Origin: Micromonospora sp. CB01531
Lineage (GTDB): Bacteria; Actinomycetota; Actinomycetes; Mycobacteriales; Micromonosporaceae
Direction of reading: 5' to 3'
NCBI RefSeq assembly: GCF_001905095.1
Contig: NZ_LWLS01000080.1
Coordinates: 1,801 to 65,800 of the forward strand
Length of the DNA stretch: 64,000 nt
Both the position numbers and the translations under genes were made by a program. This document shows, piece by piece, positions 24,632-33,200 of the stretch. Under the pieces are notes generated by a model. That model ran no database searches and had not been told where the DNA came from. It was given only the letters and a program-made list of their open reading frames with translations. The first letter of the stretch is position 1. Each line of letters begins with the position of its first letter.

Positions 24632-25990
24632 ATGGAGCGGCGAATCTTCGGCCTCGAGACCGAGTACGGCGTCACCTGCACCTATCGCGGGCAGCGCCGG
24701 CTGTCCCCCGACGAGGTCGCGCGGTACCTGTTCCGGCGGGTGGTGTCGTGGGGCCGGTCGAGCAACGTGTTTCTGCGCAACGGAGCCCGGCTCTACCTGG
24801 ACGTGGGCTCGCACCCGGAGTACGCGACGCCGGAATGCGACTCGGTGACCGATCTGGTGGCCCACGACCGGGCAGGGGAGCGGATCCTGGAGGGGCTGCT
24901 CGTCGACGCGGAGAAGCGGCTGCACGACGAGGGCATCGCGGGTGAAATCTACCTGTTCAAGAACAACACCGACTCGGCCGGCAACTCGTACGGCTGCCAC
25001 GAGAACTATCTGGTGTCCCGGCACGGCGAGTTCGGCCGGCTCGCCGACGTGCTGATCCCGTTCCTGGTCACCCGGCAGTTGATCTGCGGCGCGGGGAAGG
25101 TGCTGCAGACGCCACGCGGGGCGGTCTACTGCCTGTCGCAGCGGGCCGAGCACATCTGGGAGGGCGTCTCCTCGGCGACCACCCGGAGCCGGCCGATCAT
25201 CAACACCCGGGACGAGCCGCACGCGGACGCGGAGCGGTACCGGCGCCTGCACGTGATCGTCGGCGACTCGAACATGAACGAGGTGACCACGCTGCTGAAG
25301 GTGGGCACCGCGGACATCGTGCTGCGGATGATCGAGGCCGGGGTGGTGATGCGGGACCTGACGCTGGAGAACCCGATCCGGGCCATCCGCGAGGTGTCGC
25401 ACGACATCACCGGCCGGCGCAAGGTGCGGCTGGCCTCCGGCAAGGAGGTCTCGGCGCTGGAGATCCAGCAGGAATACCTGGCGAAGGCGACGGAGTTCGT
25501 GGAGCGCCGGGGCGGGGACCAGACCGCGAAGCGGGTGGTAGATCTCTGGGCGCGGGTGCTGCGGGCGGTGGAGACCGGGGACCTGGACCCGGTGGCCCGG
25601 GAGATCGACTGGGTGACGAAGCTGCGCCTGATCGAGCGGTACCAGCGCAAGCACGACCTGCCGTTGTCGCACCCTCGGGTGGCGCAGATGGATCTGGCGT
25701 ACCACGACCTGCGGCGCGGGCGGGGCCTGTACGGGCTGCTGGAGCGGCGCGGCGAGGTGGACCGGGTGGCCACCGACCCGGAGATCTTCGAGGCGAAGGA
25801 GACGCCGCCGCAGACCACCCGGGCGCGGCTGCGGGGTGAGTTCATCCGGCATGCGCAGGAGAAGCGGCGGGACTTCACCGTCGACTGGGTGCATCTGAAG
25901 CTGAACGACCAGGCGCAGCGGACGGTGCTGTGCAAGGACCCGTTCCGGGCGTACGACGAGCGGGTGGAGCGGCTGATCGCGAGCATGTGA
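24632..25990 (+). CDS. pafA: Pup-protein ligase PafA
   Basis: 452 aa ATP-dependent ligase that joins deamidated Pup to substrate lysines. The metal-binding GLETEYG (Glu9, Glu11), the catalytic Asp57 in GARLYLDVGSHPEY, KNNTDSAGNSYGCHENYL and IINTRDEPHAD are all present. The C-terminal winged domain (HLKLNDQAQRTVLCKDPF) is intact. It is separated from prcA by rfbB and probably has its own leaderless promoter, whereas in many actinobacteria it follows the proteasome genes more closely. Confidence 0.97.
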   Translation: MERRIFGLETEYGVTCTYRGQRRLSPDEVARYLFRRVVSWGRSSNVFLRNGARLYLDVGSHPEYATPECDSVTDLVAHDRAGERILEGLLVDAEKRLHDEGIAGEIYLFKNNTDSAGNSYGCHENYLVSRHGEFGRLADVLIPFLVTRQLICGAGKVLQTPRGAVYCLSQRAEHIWEGVSSATTRSRPIINTRDEPHADAERYRRLHVIVGDSNMNEVTTLLKVGTADIVLRMIEAGVVMRDLTLENPIRAIREVSHDITGRRKVRLASGKEVSALEIQQEYLAKATEFVERRGGDQTAKRVVDLWARVLRAVETGDLDPVAREIDWVTKLRLIERYQRKHDLPLSHPRVAQMDLAYHDLRRGRGLYGLLERRGEVDRVATDPEIFEAKETPPQTTRARLRGEFIRHAQEKRRDFTVDWVHLKLNDQAQRTVLCKDPFRAYDERVERLIASM

Positions 25991-25993
25991 GGC

Positions 25994-26022
25994 GGCGGCC
26001 GGTGCCGTGGGCACCGGCCGCC
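25994..26022 (+). terminator. Hairpin terminator after pafA
   Basis: Perfect 13-bp stem (25994-26006 with 26010-26022) and a 3-nt loop, 4 nt after the stop. Confidence 0.65.
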
Positions 26023-26047
26023 CGCTCACGGGTACGCTGGCGTCGCG

Positions 26048-26242
26048 ATGAACACTTCCGAACCCTCCGGCCGCGACCGTGGCACCGAGAAGCTCAACTG
26101 GATCGACCGGCGCCGGGAGAAGATCCGCGCTGAGATCGAGCGGAACCGCCGTGGCGAGTACAAGGTGCCGACCTGGGTGCTGGGTGTGGCGCTGGCGCTG
26201 ATCGTGGTCGGCTGGTTGGCGTTCATCTTCCTCGCCGGCTGA
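26048..26242 (+). CDS. Small single-pass membrane protein
   Basis: 64 aa. The N-terminal half is very basic and polar (WIDRRREKIRAEIERNRRGEYKVPTW). One hydrophobic helix follows at about 43-62 (VLGVALALIVVGWLAFIFL). It likely sits in the membrane with its basic end in the cytoplasm. TACGCT lies 9 nt before the ATG and there is no Shine-Dalgarno sequence. Function unknown; it is located directly after pafA. Confidence 0.7.
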   Translation: MNTSEPSGRDRGTEKLNWIDRRREKIRAEIERNRRGEYKVPTWVLGVALALIVVGWLAFIFLAG

Positions 26243-26294
26243 GTCCGGGTCCGGCCGCGCCGGCTGTGACGGGCGGGTGCCGCCCCGGGTCCGG

Positions 26295-27224
26295 TCAGTT
26301 GTATGGCATGGTGGGGAACCAGCCGATGCCGAAGCGGGCGGGCAGCCGCACGTCCCAGTAGACGACGGTGAAGATGCCCAGGGCGACGAGCAGCGCGCCG
26401 GTCACGACGGCGGCGCGGCGGGGGTCGGCCATCCAGCGCAGGAAGCGTCCCCGGCTGACCACGACGACGATCGCGAAGATCAGCGTGACGAGCAGGATGT
26501 TGCCCAGCGACTGCAGGGTGAAGGCGAGTGCCCCGTAGAGCGGGTTGCCGGTGTCGGCCGCCCAGTGGAACAGCTTGTTGAACATCGGGTAGGGGCGCCC
26601 GATGAGGAAGCCGCCGACCAGCGCGCCCATCGTCACCACCCGGGCGACCGGCCGGTGGGCGAAGACGTCGGGGAGCAGGCCGAGCGCGGCGAGCCCGAGG
26701 TAGGTCAGTGCCAGGCCGATCACGCCGAACACGACGGACGACTGGATGAGGCGGACCGGGACCCCGCCGACCACGTCGGTGGAGAGTTGGGGGAGCTGGT
26801 CGCCGAGCAGGACGCCGATGGCGCCGTAGCCGGCGGAGACCGCGATCATGCCGAGGGCCAGCCAGCCGACGGGACGGAGCAGGGACCGCAGCGGCGCGGC
26901 GCTGGCGTGGCCGCCGGACGCCTGGCTCATCGGGCCGACCGAGGCAGCCATGGCGATGTTGCAGGCGGTGAAGGTGCCGGCGAAGCCGGAGACGAACGCG
27001 AAGAGCAGCCCGGCGGCGGTGCCGGTGATCGCGGTGGCCTTGGCGTCGTGGCCGAGCACGGTGTTCGCGACGTTGTCGCCGATGACCTTGTCGACCAGCT
27101 CGAACGACCACAGGACGGCGAGCAGGACGCCGGCTGCCGTGCTGAGCAGGGCGACCCGGAGACGGCGCCCGGGGCCGGGTGCCGGGGTGAGGAGTTGGCG
27201 TTCGGGGAGCTGTCGCAGGGACAT
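26295..27224 (-). CDS. Multi-pass membrane protein, CcdA/DsbD-like
   Basis: 309 aa with about seven to eight membrane helices. A conserved-looking segment AFVSGFAGTFTACNIAMAASVGPM resembles the first helix pair of CcdA/DsbD-type transporters but has one Cys only, so classical thiol-disulfide transfer is doubtful. Other marked segments are GFLIGRPYPMFNKLFHWA and YWDVRLPARFGIGWFP. ATG at 27224 follows GCGAGG. The nearest neighbour on the other side is an AhpD-like protein, which would fit a redox role, but this is speculation. Confidence 0.65.
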   Translation of the reverse strand: MSLRQLPERQLLTPAPGPGRRLRVALLSTAAGVLLAVLWSFELVDKVIGDNVANTVLGHDAKATAITGTAAGLLFAFVSGFAGTFTACNIAMAASVGPMSQASGGHASAAPLRSLLRPVGWLALGMIAVSAGYGAIGVLLGDQLPQLSTDVVGGVPVRLIQSSVVFGVIGLALTYLGLAALGLLPDVFAHRPVARVVTMGALVGGFLIGRPYPMFNKLFHWAADTGNPLYGALAFTLQSLGNILLVTLIFAIVVVVSRGRFLRWMADPRRAAVVTGALLVALGIFTVVYWDVRLPARFGIGWFPTMPYN

Positions 27225-27521
27225 GACGCCTCGCATTCCGCTACTTGGGCCGCGCCGGACCCCTGCAGTGACGGGCGGGGAGGCCGGGGTCGATGCGGCC
27301 GGGGGTCGGATACCTGGACAGGATGGGGGCGGCCGGGCCGGCGGGGCGTCTTCGACCGTGCGGTCTTCGCTGCTGATCGGCGGGGTGGGCGGTCCGCGGC
27401 GGACCGGTCGGCGCCGGGAACAGCGCAAGGGGGAAGTTGCCGTCCCCACCCGGGGCTGGCAGGTTGCCGGATGGACCGGGTTCGCAGTCGGCCACGGCCG
27501 GCTCGGGTGGGAGGCGAGGGC
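27225..27521. other. Divergent intergenic region
   Basis: About 300 bp between the membrane protein and the AhpD-like gene. I see only GC-rich sequence and, at the right edge, the ribosome binding site GGGAGGCGAGGG of the AhpD-like gene. Confidence 0.4.
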
Positions 27522-28070
27522 ATGGCACATATCGATCTTGGCCTGGACGAGAAGGCCCACCCGGGCATCAACGGGCCGATGCGGTTCCGTCCCGAGACCG
27601 CGAAGCCGCTGAACACGCTCGCCGAGCAGCTGCTGCGCGCCCCGCACCCCACGCTGACCGCAGGCGAACGGGAGCTCATCGCCGCCTACGTGTCCGGCCT
27701 GAACGAGTGCACGTTCTGCTGCTCGTCGCACTCGGCGTTCGCCGCCGCCCAGCTGCCGTCCGGGATGCCGCTGGTGGAGCAGGTGCGCCGGGACGTGACC
27801 ACCGCGCCGGTCAGCGAAAAGCTGCGGGCGCTGCTGCGGATTGCCGGGGCGGTGCAGCGCAGCGGCCGGGCGGTCACCCCCGAGCTGGTCGAAGCGGCCC
27901 GCGCGGCGGGCGCCACCGACCTGGAGATCCACGACGCGGTGCTGATCGCCGCGGCGTTCTGCATGTACAACAGGTACGTCGACGGCCTGGGCACCTGGGC
28001 GCCGCAGGACCCGGCGGCGTACGAGCGGTCCGCCGCGCACATCGTCGCCCACGGCTACGGCGCGAGCTGA
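27522..28070 (+). CDS. Carboxymuconolactone decarboxylase/AhpD-like peroxidase-related protein
   Basis: 182 aa all-helical protein of the AhpD/CMD family. The redox motif CTFCCSSH (Cys63, Cys66, His70) matches the CxxC-x3-H of AhpD-type alkylhydroperoxidases, with an extra Cys67. FRPETAKPLNTLAEQLL and YNRYVDGLGTW place it in the uncharacterised peroxidase-related subgroup. ATG at 27522 has a strong GGGAGGCGAGGG site. Likely role: reduction of peroxides or a thiol-disulfide reaction in the cytoplasm. Confidence 0.88.
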   Translation: MAHIDLGLDEKAHPGINGPMRFRPETAKPLNTLAEQLLRAPHPTLTAGERELIAAYVSGLNECTFCCSSHSAFAAAQLPSGMPLVEQVRRDVTTAPVSEKLRALLRIAGAVQRSGRAVTPELVEAARAAGATDLEIHDAVLIAAAFCMYNRYVDGLGTWAPQDPAAYERSAAHIVAHGYGAS

Positions 28071-28097
28071 GCGCCGGTCCGCCGCCGGCCGGACGGC

Positions 28098-29183
28098 TCA
28101 GCCGAGCAGGCGGGCCGCGTGCCGGCCGGCGGCGGCCGCGGCCAGGAAGTAGGCGTGGTCGGCGTCCAGGCCGCGGCCCATGGTCGACAGGCCGACCGGG
28201 CTGGCCCGCAGCGCCGCGTCGAGCCCGTCGGTGGGCACGGTGACGATCCGGTGCCGGTCGGCAAGCGGGGCGAGGGCCTGGTCCACCTCGGCGGCCAGGG
28301 CCGGGTCGAGGCGGTCCGGCACGACCAGCTCCGCGGCGGCGAGGGCCACCCGGCCGTACGCGGTGAGGCTGTGGTGGGAGACGCCGCGGTGCCGAGAGCG
28401 CGGGTCGGCGTCGGAGATGCGCAACGAGCCGACCGCCCGGCCGCCGAGGGTGGCGACCGCGTTGACCGCCTCGCCGACGGCCACCCCGGAGAAGCCCCAG
28501 CGGGTGCCGGTGCCCAGATTGCCCGGCCCCTGGGCGACGATCGCGAGGTCGGCGTGCAGCACGTGCCGGGCGGCGAGCAGGCCGCTGTGCAGGGTGCTGG
28601 CCTCCAGGTCGCCGCCGAACGCCTGGCCGACGCTGACCGTGCCGGCGAGGTGGTCGGCGAGCCCGGCGAGGGTGCGGGAGAACCAGGCCGGCAGCGCCCC
28701 GCCGTCGGTGAGCAGGTAGGCCACCCGGGCGTGCGGAGCGTCGGCGTGGACGCCGGCGAGGATCGCCGGCAGAGCCGAGTGCAGGTCGGCGGTGACCACC
28801 GGCATCCCGTCGAGGCTGTCCGCGGCGGCCAGCAGCGCGTGGTGCGGGGAGGCCTCCTCGTCGACGCCGAGCAGGATCGGTTGCAGCGGGGTGTAGCGGG
28901 CCTTGACCAGGTGGCCGGCGTCGCGGCTGTCGGCGTCCTGCGGCGGGTCGGCGGGGAGCCGCTCGGGCAGGGCCACGACCAGGGCGTATCCGCCGGTGCC
29001 GAGGCCCATCAGCAGGGCGCCGGCGTTGAGCAGCACCCGGTCGCCGGGTTCCGGGTCGCCGACCAGCGCCGGGTAGGCCAGGGCACGCATCTGGCCGCCG
29101 TCGGGCAGGTCGACGTCGAGTTCCGTCGCGCCGGCCCACCGCCGCCGTACCGCCGTGACCATGCCGGACCGCCATCGCACCAT
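28098..29183 (-). CDS. DUF3866-like conserved protein
   Basis: 361 aa, soluble. The N-terminus (WAGATELDVDLPDGGQMRALAYPALVG) looks like a small beta barrel, and the main part is alpha/beta with glycine-rich loops (MGLGTGGYALVVALPE, GPGNLGTGTRWGFSGVAVGE, SHHSLTAYGRVALAA). It matches my recollection of the actinobacterial DUF3866 family that sits near pafA/pafBC. The reaction is unknown. TAGTTT lies 7 nt before the ATG at 29183. Confidence 0.8.
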   Translation of the reverse strand: MVRWRSGMVTAVRRRWAGATELDVDLPDGGQMRALAYPALVGDPEPGDRVLLNAGALLMGLGTGGYALVVALPERLPADPPQDADSRDAGHLVKARYTPLQPILLGVDEEASPHHALLAAADSLDGMPVVTADLHSALPAILAGVHADAPHARVAYLLTDGGALPAWFSRTLAGLADHLAGTVSVGQAFGGDLEASTLHSGLLAARHVLHADLAIVAQGPGNLGTGTRWGFSGVAVGEAVNAVATLGGRAVGSLRISDADPRSRHRGVSHHSLTAYGRVALAAAELVVPDRLDPALAAEVDQALAPLADRHRIVTVPTDGLDAALRASPVGLSTMGRGLDADHAYFLAAAAAGRHAARLLG

Positions 29184-29190
29184 GCCCAGG

Positions 29191-29196
29191 AAACTA
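29191..29196 (-). promoter_or_regulatory. -10-like TAGTTT, leaderless start
   Basis: TAGTTT on the minus strand ends 7 nt before the ATG at 29183. Confidence 0.45.
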
Positions 29197-29241
29197 TCGG
29201 CCGTCGGCGGGCCGGGCCGCGTCCGGGTGGCCCGGCGCGCG

Positions 29242-30246
29242 TCAGAAGGTGTCGGTCTGCTGGTCCACGGGCTGGTCGCCCTCGTTCTGGGTACGCCGGG
29301 CCCGGCCGCGGTCGGTGCCGGGCATGGACCGGGTGGGGTCGAGGAAGACGTACCCGATCTCGGGGTAGTGCTCGGTGAGCCGCCGCTCGGCCTCGTCGGC
29401 GGCGGCCTCGATGTCCGCGCCGGTGGCGTCGTTATGGAAGTCGACCTTGGCGGCGACGAGGATGTCGTCCGGGCCGAGCACCATGGTCATCAGCGTGTGG
29501 ACCCGGTCCACGGTGGGCAGCGAGGCCAGCTCGTGCTCGATCTTCCGGTGTACGCGCTCCGACACGGCCCGGCCCACCAGCAGCGAGATGTTGCTCCGGG
29601 CCAGGATGGCGGCGACGACCAGCAGGAGCACGCCGATCAGGATCGAGGCGATCCCGTCGTAGAGTTCGTCGTCGGTGAGTTCGGACAGCCCGAGGCCGAC
29701 GCCGGCGATGAGCAGGCCGATGAGGGCGGCGGTGTCCTCCATGAAGACGGCCTTGACGGTGGTGTCGGCGGTCAGGCGCAGGTAGCGGCGGGGGGTGGCC
29801 CGCCAGCGGCGGGACTCGCGACGGATCTGCCGGACCGCCCGGGTCAGGGACACCGACTCCACCACGAAGGAGATCACCAGCACGATGTACGACACCAGGA
29901 AGTTGCCGGTGTGCTGGTGCACGAGGATGGTGGTGACGCCGTGGGTGATGGCGAAGCCGGCGCCCACCACGAAGGTGAACAGCGCGGCGAGGAACGCCCA
30001 GACGTAGCTCTCCTTGCCGTAGCCGAACGGATGCCGGGTGTCGGCGGGCCGGGCCCCGCGACGCAGCGCCAGGTAGAGCAGCACCTCGGTGGTGGTGTCG
30101 GCAACCGAGTGGGCGGCCTCGGAGAGCATCGCCGCCGAGCCGGAGAGCAGGCCGGCGACGGCCTTGGCGACCGCGATGGCGAGGTTAGCCGAGCCGGCCA
30201 CGATGACCGTGCCCACGCTCTCGCGCTTGACTTCCGCTTCCGCCAT
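29242..30246 (-). CDS. Cation diffusion facilitator transporter
   Basis: 334 aa CDF family efflux protein. Six membrane helices lie within about 12-235; LSEAAHSVADTTTEVLLYLAL carries the HxxxD metal site of helix 2, and ADTTVKAVFMEDTAALIG the matching site of helix 5 (Asp present, first His replaced, as in some CDF subgroups). RHPFGYGKESYVWAF is a family hallmark. The cytoplasmic C-terminal domain (residues 240-310) is ferredoxin-like. It probably exports Zn, Fe or Mn by proton exchange; the metal cannot be told. Confidence 0.9.
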   Translation of the reverse strand: MAEAEVKRESVGTVIVAGSANLAIAVAKAVAGLLSGSAAMLSEAAHSVADTTTEVLLYLALRRGARPADTRHPFGYGKESYVWAFLAALFTFVVGAGFAITHGVTTILVHQHTGNFLVSYIVLVISFVVESVSLTRAVRQIRRESRRWRATPRRYLRLTADTTVKAVFMEDTAALIGLLIAGVGLGLSELTDDELYDGIASILIGVLLLVVAAILARSNISLLVGRAVSERVHRKIEHELASLPTVDRVHTLMTMVLGPDDILVAAKVDFHNDATGADIEAAADEAERRLTEHYPEIGYVFLDPTRSMPGTDRGRARRTQNEGDQPVDQQTDTF

Positions 30247-30252
30247 GCGCTC

Positions 30253-30258
30253 ACCATA
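30253..30258 (-). promoter_or_regulatory. -10-like TATGGT, leaderless start
   Basis: TATGGT on the minus strand ends 6 nt before the CDF transporter ATG. Confidence 0.45.
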
Positions 30259-30382
30259 TGGCCGGTGCCGGCGCTGCGCCGGTCGAGCGGGACGGCCCGC
30301 GACGGGTGGGGCACCGCCGCCTCGGGTGCGGCGTTCCGTGCGGCGCGCCCGCGTGGGTGCACGCCCGGGACGCGCGGGCTGC

Positions 30383-30388
30383 TAGCGT
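30383..30388 (+). promoter_or_regulatory. -10-like TAGCGT, leaderless start
   Basis: TAGCGT ends 6 nt before the pafB GTG at 30395. Confidence 0.5.
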
Positions 30389-30394
30389 TCACAC

Positions 30395-31393
30395 GTGTCC
30401 CGGACCCGTACCGAACGCCTGGTCAACCTGGTGATCTGCCTGTTGTCGACGCGACGGTTTCTCACCGCCGCCCAGATCGCCGCGACCGTGCCCGGCTACG
30501 AGCATGACCCGGACGACGCCAAGGACCACGAGGCATTCCAGCGCAAGTTCGAACGGGACAAGGCTGAGCTGCGCGAGCTGGGGGTGCCGCTGGAGACGGG
30601 CACGGCCAGCGTCTTCGACGCCGAGCCCGGCTACCGGATCGCCCCCCGCGAGTACGCCCTGCCCGACATTCCGCTCGAACCGGACGAGGCCGCCGCCGTC
30701 GGCATCGCGGCGCGGCTGTGGCAGCACGCCGGCCTGGCGGCCGCCGCCTCGTCGGGGCTGGCGAAGCTGCGCGCCGCCGGCATCGACGTGGACCCGCAGG
30801 CCACCCTGGGCCTGGAGCCGATGGTCACGGTCGACCCGGCGTTCGCCCCGCTGACCGCCGCCGCCCGGGACCGGCGGGAGGTCAACTTCGACTACCGGGT
30901 GCCGGACCGGGACGCCCCGACCCGCCGCCGACTGCAGCCGTGGGGCGTGGTCTGCTGGCGCGGCCGGTGGTATGTGGTCGGCCACGACCTGGACCGGGAG
31001 GCGGCCCGCTGCTTCCGGCTGTCCCGCGTGGTGGGCACGGTCCGGGTGACCGGCCAGCCCGGGGCGTATGAGCCGCCCGCGGGGGTGGACCTGATCAGCC
31101 ACGTGGCCCGCTGGTCCGGGCCGGTGGAGCGGACCGGCCGGGCCACGGTGCTGGTCGCCCCGGGGCGGGCGGCCGGGCTGCGTCGCTGGGCGGTGGAGAT
31201 CAACTGCGGGCCGGACGGCGACCGCCTGGTCCTGCCGTACGCCGACGCGGACAACCTGGCCGGCCAGGTGGTCGGCTACGGCCCGGACGCCCGGGTGCTG
31301 GAGCCGCCGGAGGTCCGCGAGGCGGTCATCCAGCGGTTGAAGGAGATCGCCGCCAGGCACGACGAGCTGGCGGTGGCCGGGGGTGCCCGGTGA
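30395..31393 (+). CDS. pafB: WYL-domain regulator PafB
   Basis: 332 aa. An N-terminal helix-turn-helix (RLVNLVICLLSTRRFLTAAQIAATVPGY) is followed by a WYL domain (QPWGVVCWRGRWYVVGHDLDR, CFRLSRV) and a C-terminal extension. With PafC it forms the heterodimeric activator of the LexA-independent DNA-damage response, despite its name and location. It overlaps pafC by the GTGA at 31390-31393, so the two are made together. Confidence 0.94.
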   Translation: MSRTRTERLVNLVICLLSTRRFLTAAQIAATVPGYEHDPDDAKDHEAFQRKFERDKAELRELGVPLETGTASVFDAEPGYRIAPREYALPDIPLEPDEAAAVGIAARLWQHAGLAAAASSGLAKLRAAGIDVDPQATLGLEPMVTVDPAFAPLTAAARDRREVNFDYRVPDRDAPTRRRLQPWGVVCWRGRWYVVGHDLDREAARCFRLSRVVGTVRVTGQPGAYEPPAGVDLISHVARWSGPVERTGRATVLVAPGRAAGLRRWAVEINCGPDGDRLVLPYADADNLAGQVVGYGPDARVLEPPEVREAVIQRLKEIAARHDELAVAGGAR

Positions 31394-32397
31394 CCCGCCC
31401 GGCGGCCCGCGGTGGCCGCGCCTCGGCGGACCGGCTCGCCCGGCTGCTCAACCTGGTGCCCTACCTGCTCGCCCGCCCCGGGATCGAAATCGCCGAGGCG
31501 GCCGGGGATCTGGGGGTGACCGAGCGGCAGCTCCGCGAGGACCTGGAGCTGCTCTGGGTGTGCGGCCTGCCCGGTTACGGCCCGGGCGATCTGATCGACA
31601 TGGCGTTCGACGGCGACCGGGTGACCATCACCTACGACGCCGGCATCGACCGGCCGCTGCGGCTCACCCCGGACGAGGCGCTCGCCCTGGTGGTGGCGCT
31701 GCGGATGCTGGCCGAGACGCCCGGGGTGGCCAACCGGGAGGCGGTGGAGCGGGCCCTTGCCAAGATCGAGAGCGCGGCCGGGGACCTGGCCGGCGCTCCG
31801 GTGGAGGTGCGGCTGCCCGGCGACACCGCCCGGGTGCGTGAGCTGCGGGCGGCCGTGGAGCGGGGCCGGGCGCTGCGGATCACCTACTACACCGCAGCCC
31901 GGGACGAAACCACCGAGCGCACCATCGACCCGCTGCGAATGCTGATGGTCGGCGGCCGGGCGTACGTGGAGGCGTGGTGCCGCCGCGCCGACGCGGTCCG
32001 GCTGTTCCGGGCCGACCGGATCGACGCGGTCACCGAGCTGGACGAGGCGGCAGTGGTGCCGCCGCAGGCCCGCCCGCACGACCTCAGCGACGGGGTGTTC
32101 CGGCCCTCGGCCGACCTGCCGCTGATCACCCTGCGGGTCGGTCGGAGCGAGCGGTGGATCACCGAGTACTACCCGTGCGAGCGGGTCGAGGCCGACGGTG
32201 AGCAGTGGCTGGTGTCGCTGCGGGTCACCGACCTGGGCTGGGCGCGGCGGTTCGTGCTCGGGCTCGGCCCCGACGTCACCGTGGTCGCCCCGGCTGAGCT
32301 GGCCGAGCAGGTCCGCGCCCAGGCGGCCGCCGCGCTCGACGCGTACGCGAGGCCGGTGGATCGCGCCAATCCGGCGGTGGCCGGCCGAACCCAGTAG
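31390..32397 (+). CDS. pafC: WYL-domain regulator PafC
   Basis: 335 aa paralogue of PafB. A winged HTH (RLARLLNLVPYLLARPGIEIAEAAGDLGV) is followed by a WYL domain (IDPLRMLMVGGRAYVEAWCRRADAVRLFRADRI) and a WCX-type extension. The WYL domain is thought to sense single-stranded DNA or another damage signal. It follows pafB with a 4-nt overlap and its stop codon is embedded in the -10-like element of the next gene. Confidence 0.94.
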   Translation: MTRPAARGGRASADRLARLLNLVPYLLARPGIEIAEAAGDLGVTERQLREDLELLWVCGLPGYGPGDLIDMAFDGDRVTITYDAGIDRPLRLTPDEALALVVALRMLAETPGVANREAVERALAKIESAAGDLAGAPVEVRLPGDTARVRELRAAVERGRALRITYYTAARDETTERTIDPLRMLMVGGRAYVEAWCRRADAVRLFRADRIDAVTELDEAAVVPPQARPHDLSDGVFRPSADLPLITLRVGRSERWITEYYPCERVEADGEQWLVSLRVTDLGWARRFVLGLGPDVTVVAPAELAEQVRAQAAAALDAYARPVDRANPAVAGRTQ

Positions 32398-32400
32398 GCT
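32395..32400 (+). promoter_or_regulatory. -10-like TAGGCT, leaderless start
   Basis: TAGGCT starts with the pafC stop codon TAG and ends 7 nt before the GTG at 32408. Confidence 0.4.
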
Positions 32401-32407
32401 GACCGCC

Positions 32408-32656
32408 GTGGTGACGTGGATCGTGCTCGGGGTCGTGCTGTTCCCGCTCCTCGTGCTGGCCCTGGCGGTCCGGCCGGTGCTGGCGCGGCTGCCCCGGCTG
32501 CGCCGGGCGGCGGTGGCCCTGCAGCGCCGCCAGGCCGAGGCGGAGGCGATGCGGTCGGTCGCCGAGGAACTCCAGAGCCGCGCCGAAGGCCTCCAGGAGC
32601 GGCTGACCGTCACCCAGGAACGGCTGGCGTTGATCAAGGCCAGGCGCGGAAAGTGA
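32408..32656 (+). CDS. Small membrane-anchored coiled-coil protein
   Basis: 82 aa. One N-terminal hydrophobic helix (VTWIVLGVVLFPLLVLALAV) is followed by a basic linker and a heptad-rich coiled coil (LQRRQAEAEAMRSVAEELQSR through LTVTQERLALI). It sits between pafC and tatA; a comparable small protein is common at this place in actinobacteria. Function unknown. GTG at 32411 is also possible. Confidence 0.7.
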   Translation: MVTWIVLGVVLFPLLVLALAVRPVLARLPRLRRAAVALQRRQAEAEAMRSVAEELQSRAEGLQERLTVTQERLALIKARRGK

Positions 32657-32687
32657 TCGACGCCGGTCGGTCCGGCGGGCACTAACT

Positions 32688-32711
32688 GCGCGGACCCGGG
32701 CGGTTCCGCGC
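32688..32711 (+). terminator. Imperfect hairpin, possible terminator
   Basis: 10-bp stem with one mismatch (32688-32697 with 32702-32711) in the spacer before tatA. Confidence 0.4.
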
Positions 32712-32820
32712 ACGATCACGCCGCCGCAGGTGGTTGACGGGACACTTCGGGTTGGTCGAGACTTCACCGACCGGGTCCGCACCGGCAGGCCCGTCAGGGT
32801 GGCAAGGCCCTCCGACCCAC

Positions 32821-32826
32821 GTACGA
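32821..32826 (+). promoter_or_regulatory. Possible tatA promoter -10 (TACGAT)
   Basis: TACGAT lies about 50 nt before the tatA start. This gene also has a TGGAG ribosome binding site, so it is not leaderless. Confidence 0.3.
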
Positions 32827-32874
32827 TGGGCTGCGACCCACCCCTGACCGACATTTGAACGACTGGAGCTTCCC

Positions 32875-33183
32875 ATGGGTGCCCTCAAGCCGTGGCACAT
32901 CGCCGTACTCGTGGTCGTGCTGATCCTGCTGTTCGGCGCGAAGCGGCTCCCCGACGCGGCCCGTTCGCTGGGCCGCTCGCTGCGGATCATCAAGGCGGAG
33001 ACCAAGAGCCTGCACGACGATGACCGCGACCTGGCCGAGAAGGCCGACGCGCAGGCCGGCTACCAGCCGCTCCCGCCGAACCCGGCCCAGCAGCAGTACG
33101 CGCCGCAGCAGCCCCCGCAGCAGCAGTACGCGCCGCAGCCGCAGCAGCCGGTCGACCCGGTGCAGCGCGTCCGCGACAACTGA
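32875..33183 (+). CDS. tatA: Sec-independent translocase TatA
   Basis: 102 aa. A short N-terminal membrane helix (about 6-20) ends in the conserved FGAKRLPDAARSLGRSLRI hinge and amphipathic helix (FG at 20-21). The C-terminal 40 residues are Pro/Gln-rich with two near-identical QQQYAPQ units, an unstructured tail. It oligomerises with TatC to transport folded Tat substrates. It is followed by tatC after 17 nt. Confidence 0.95.
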   Translation: MGALKPWHIAVLVVVLILLFGAKRLPDAARSLGRSLRIIKAETKSLHDDDRDLAEKADAQAGYQPLPPNPAQQQYAPQQPPQQQYAPQPQQPVDPVQRVRDN

Positions 33184-33200
33184 CCGGAGGGCCCTCCACC

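Noticed and set aside
22517..26029. Long minus-strand open frame across prcA, rfbB and pafA
   Set aside because: It is a shadow of three genuine genes on the two strands and switches composition where they change.
33073..33144. Repeated CAGCAGTACGCGCCGCAG units
   Set aside because: They lie in the tatA coding sequence and encode the Gln/Pro-rich tail, so they are low-complexity coding sequence and not an independent repeat element.
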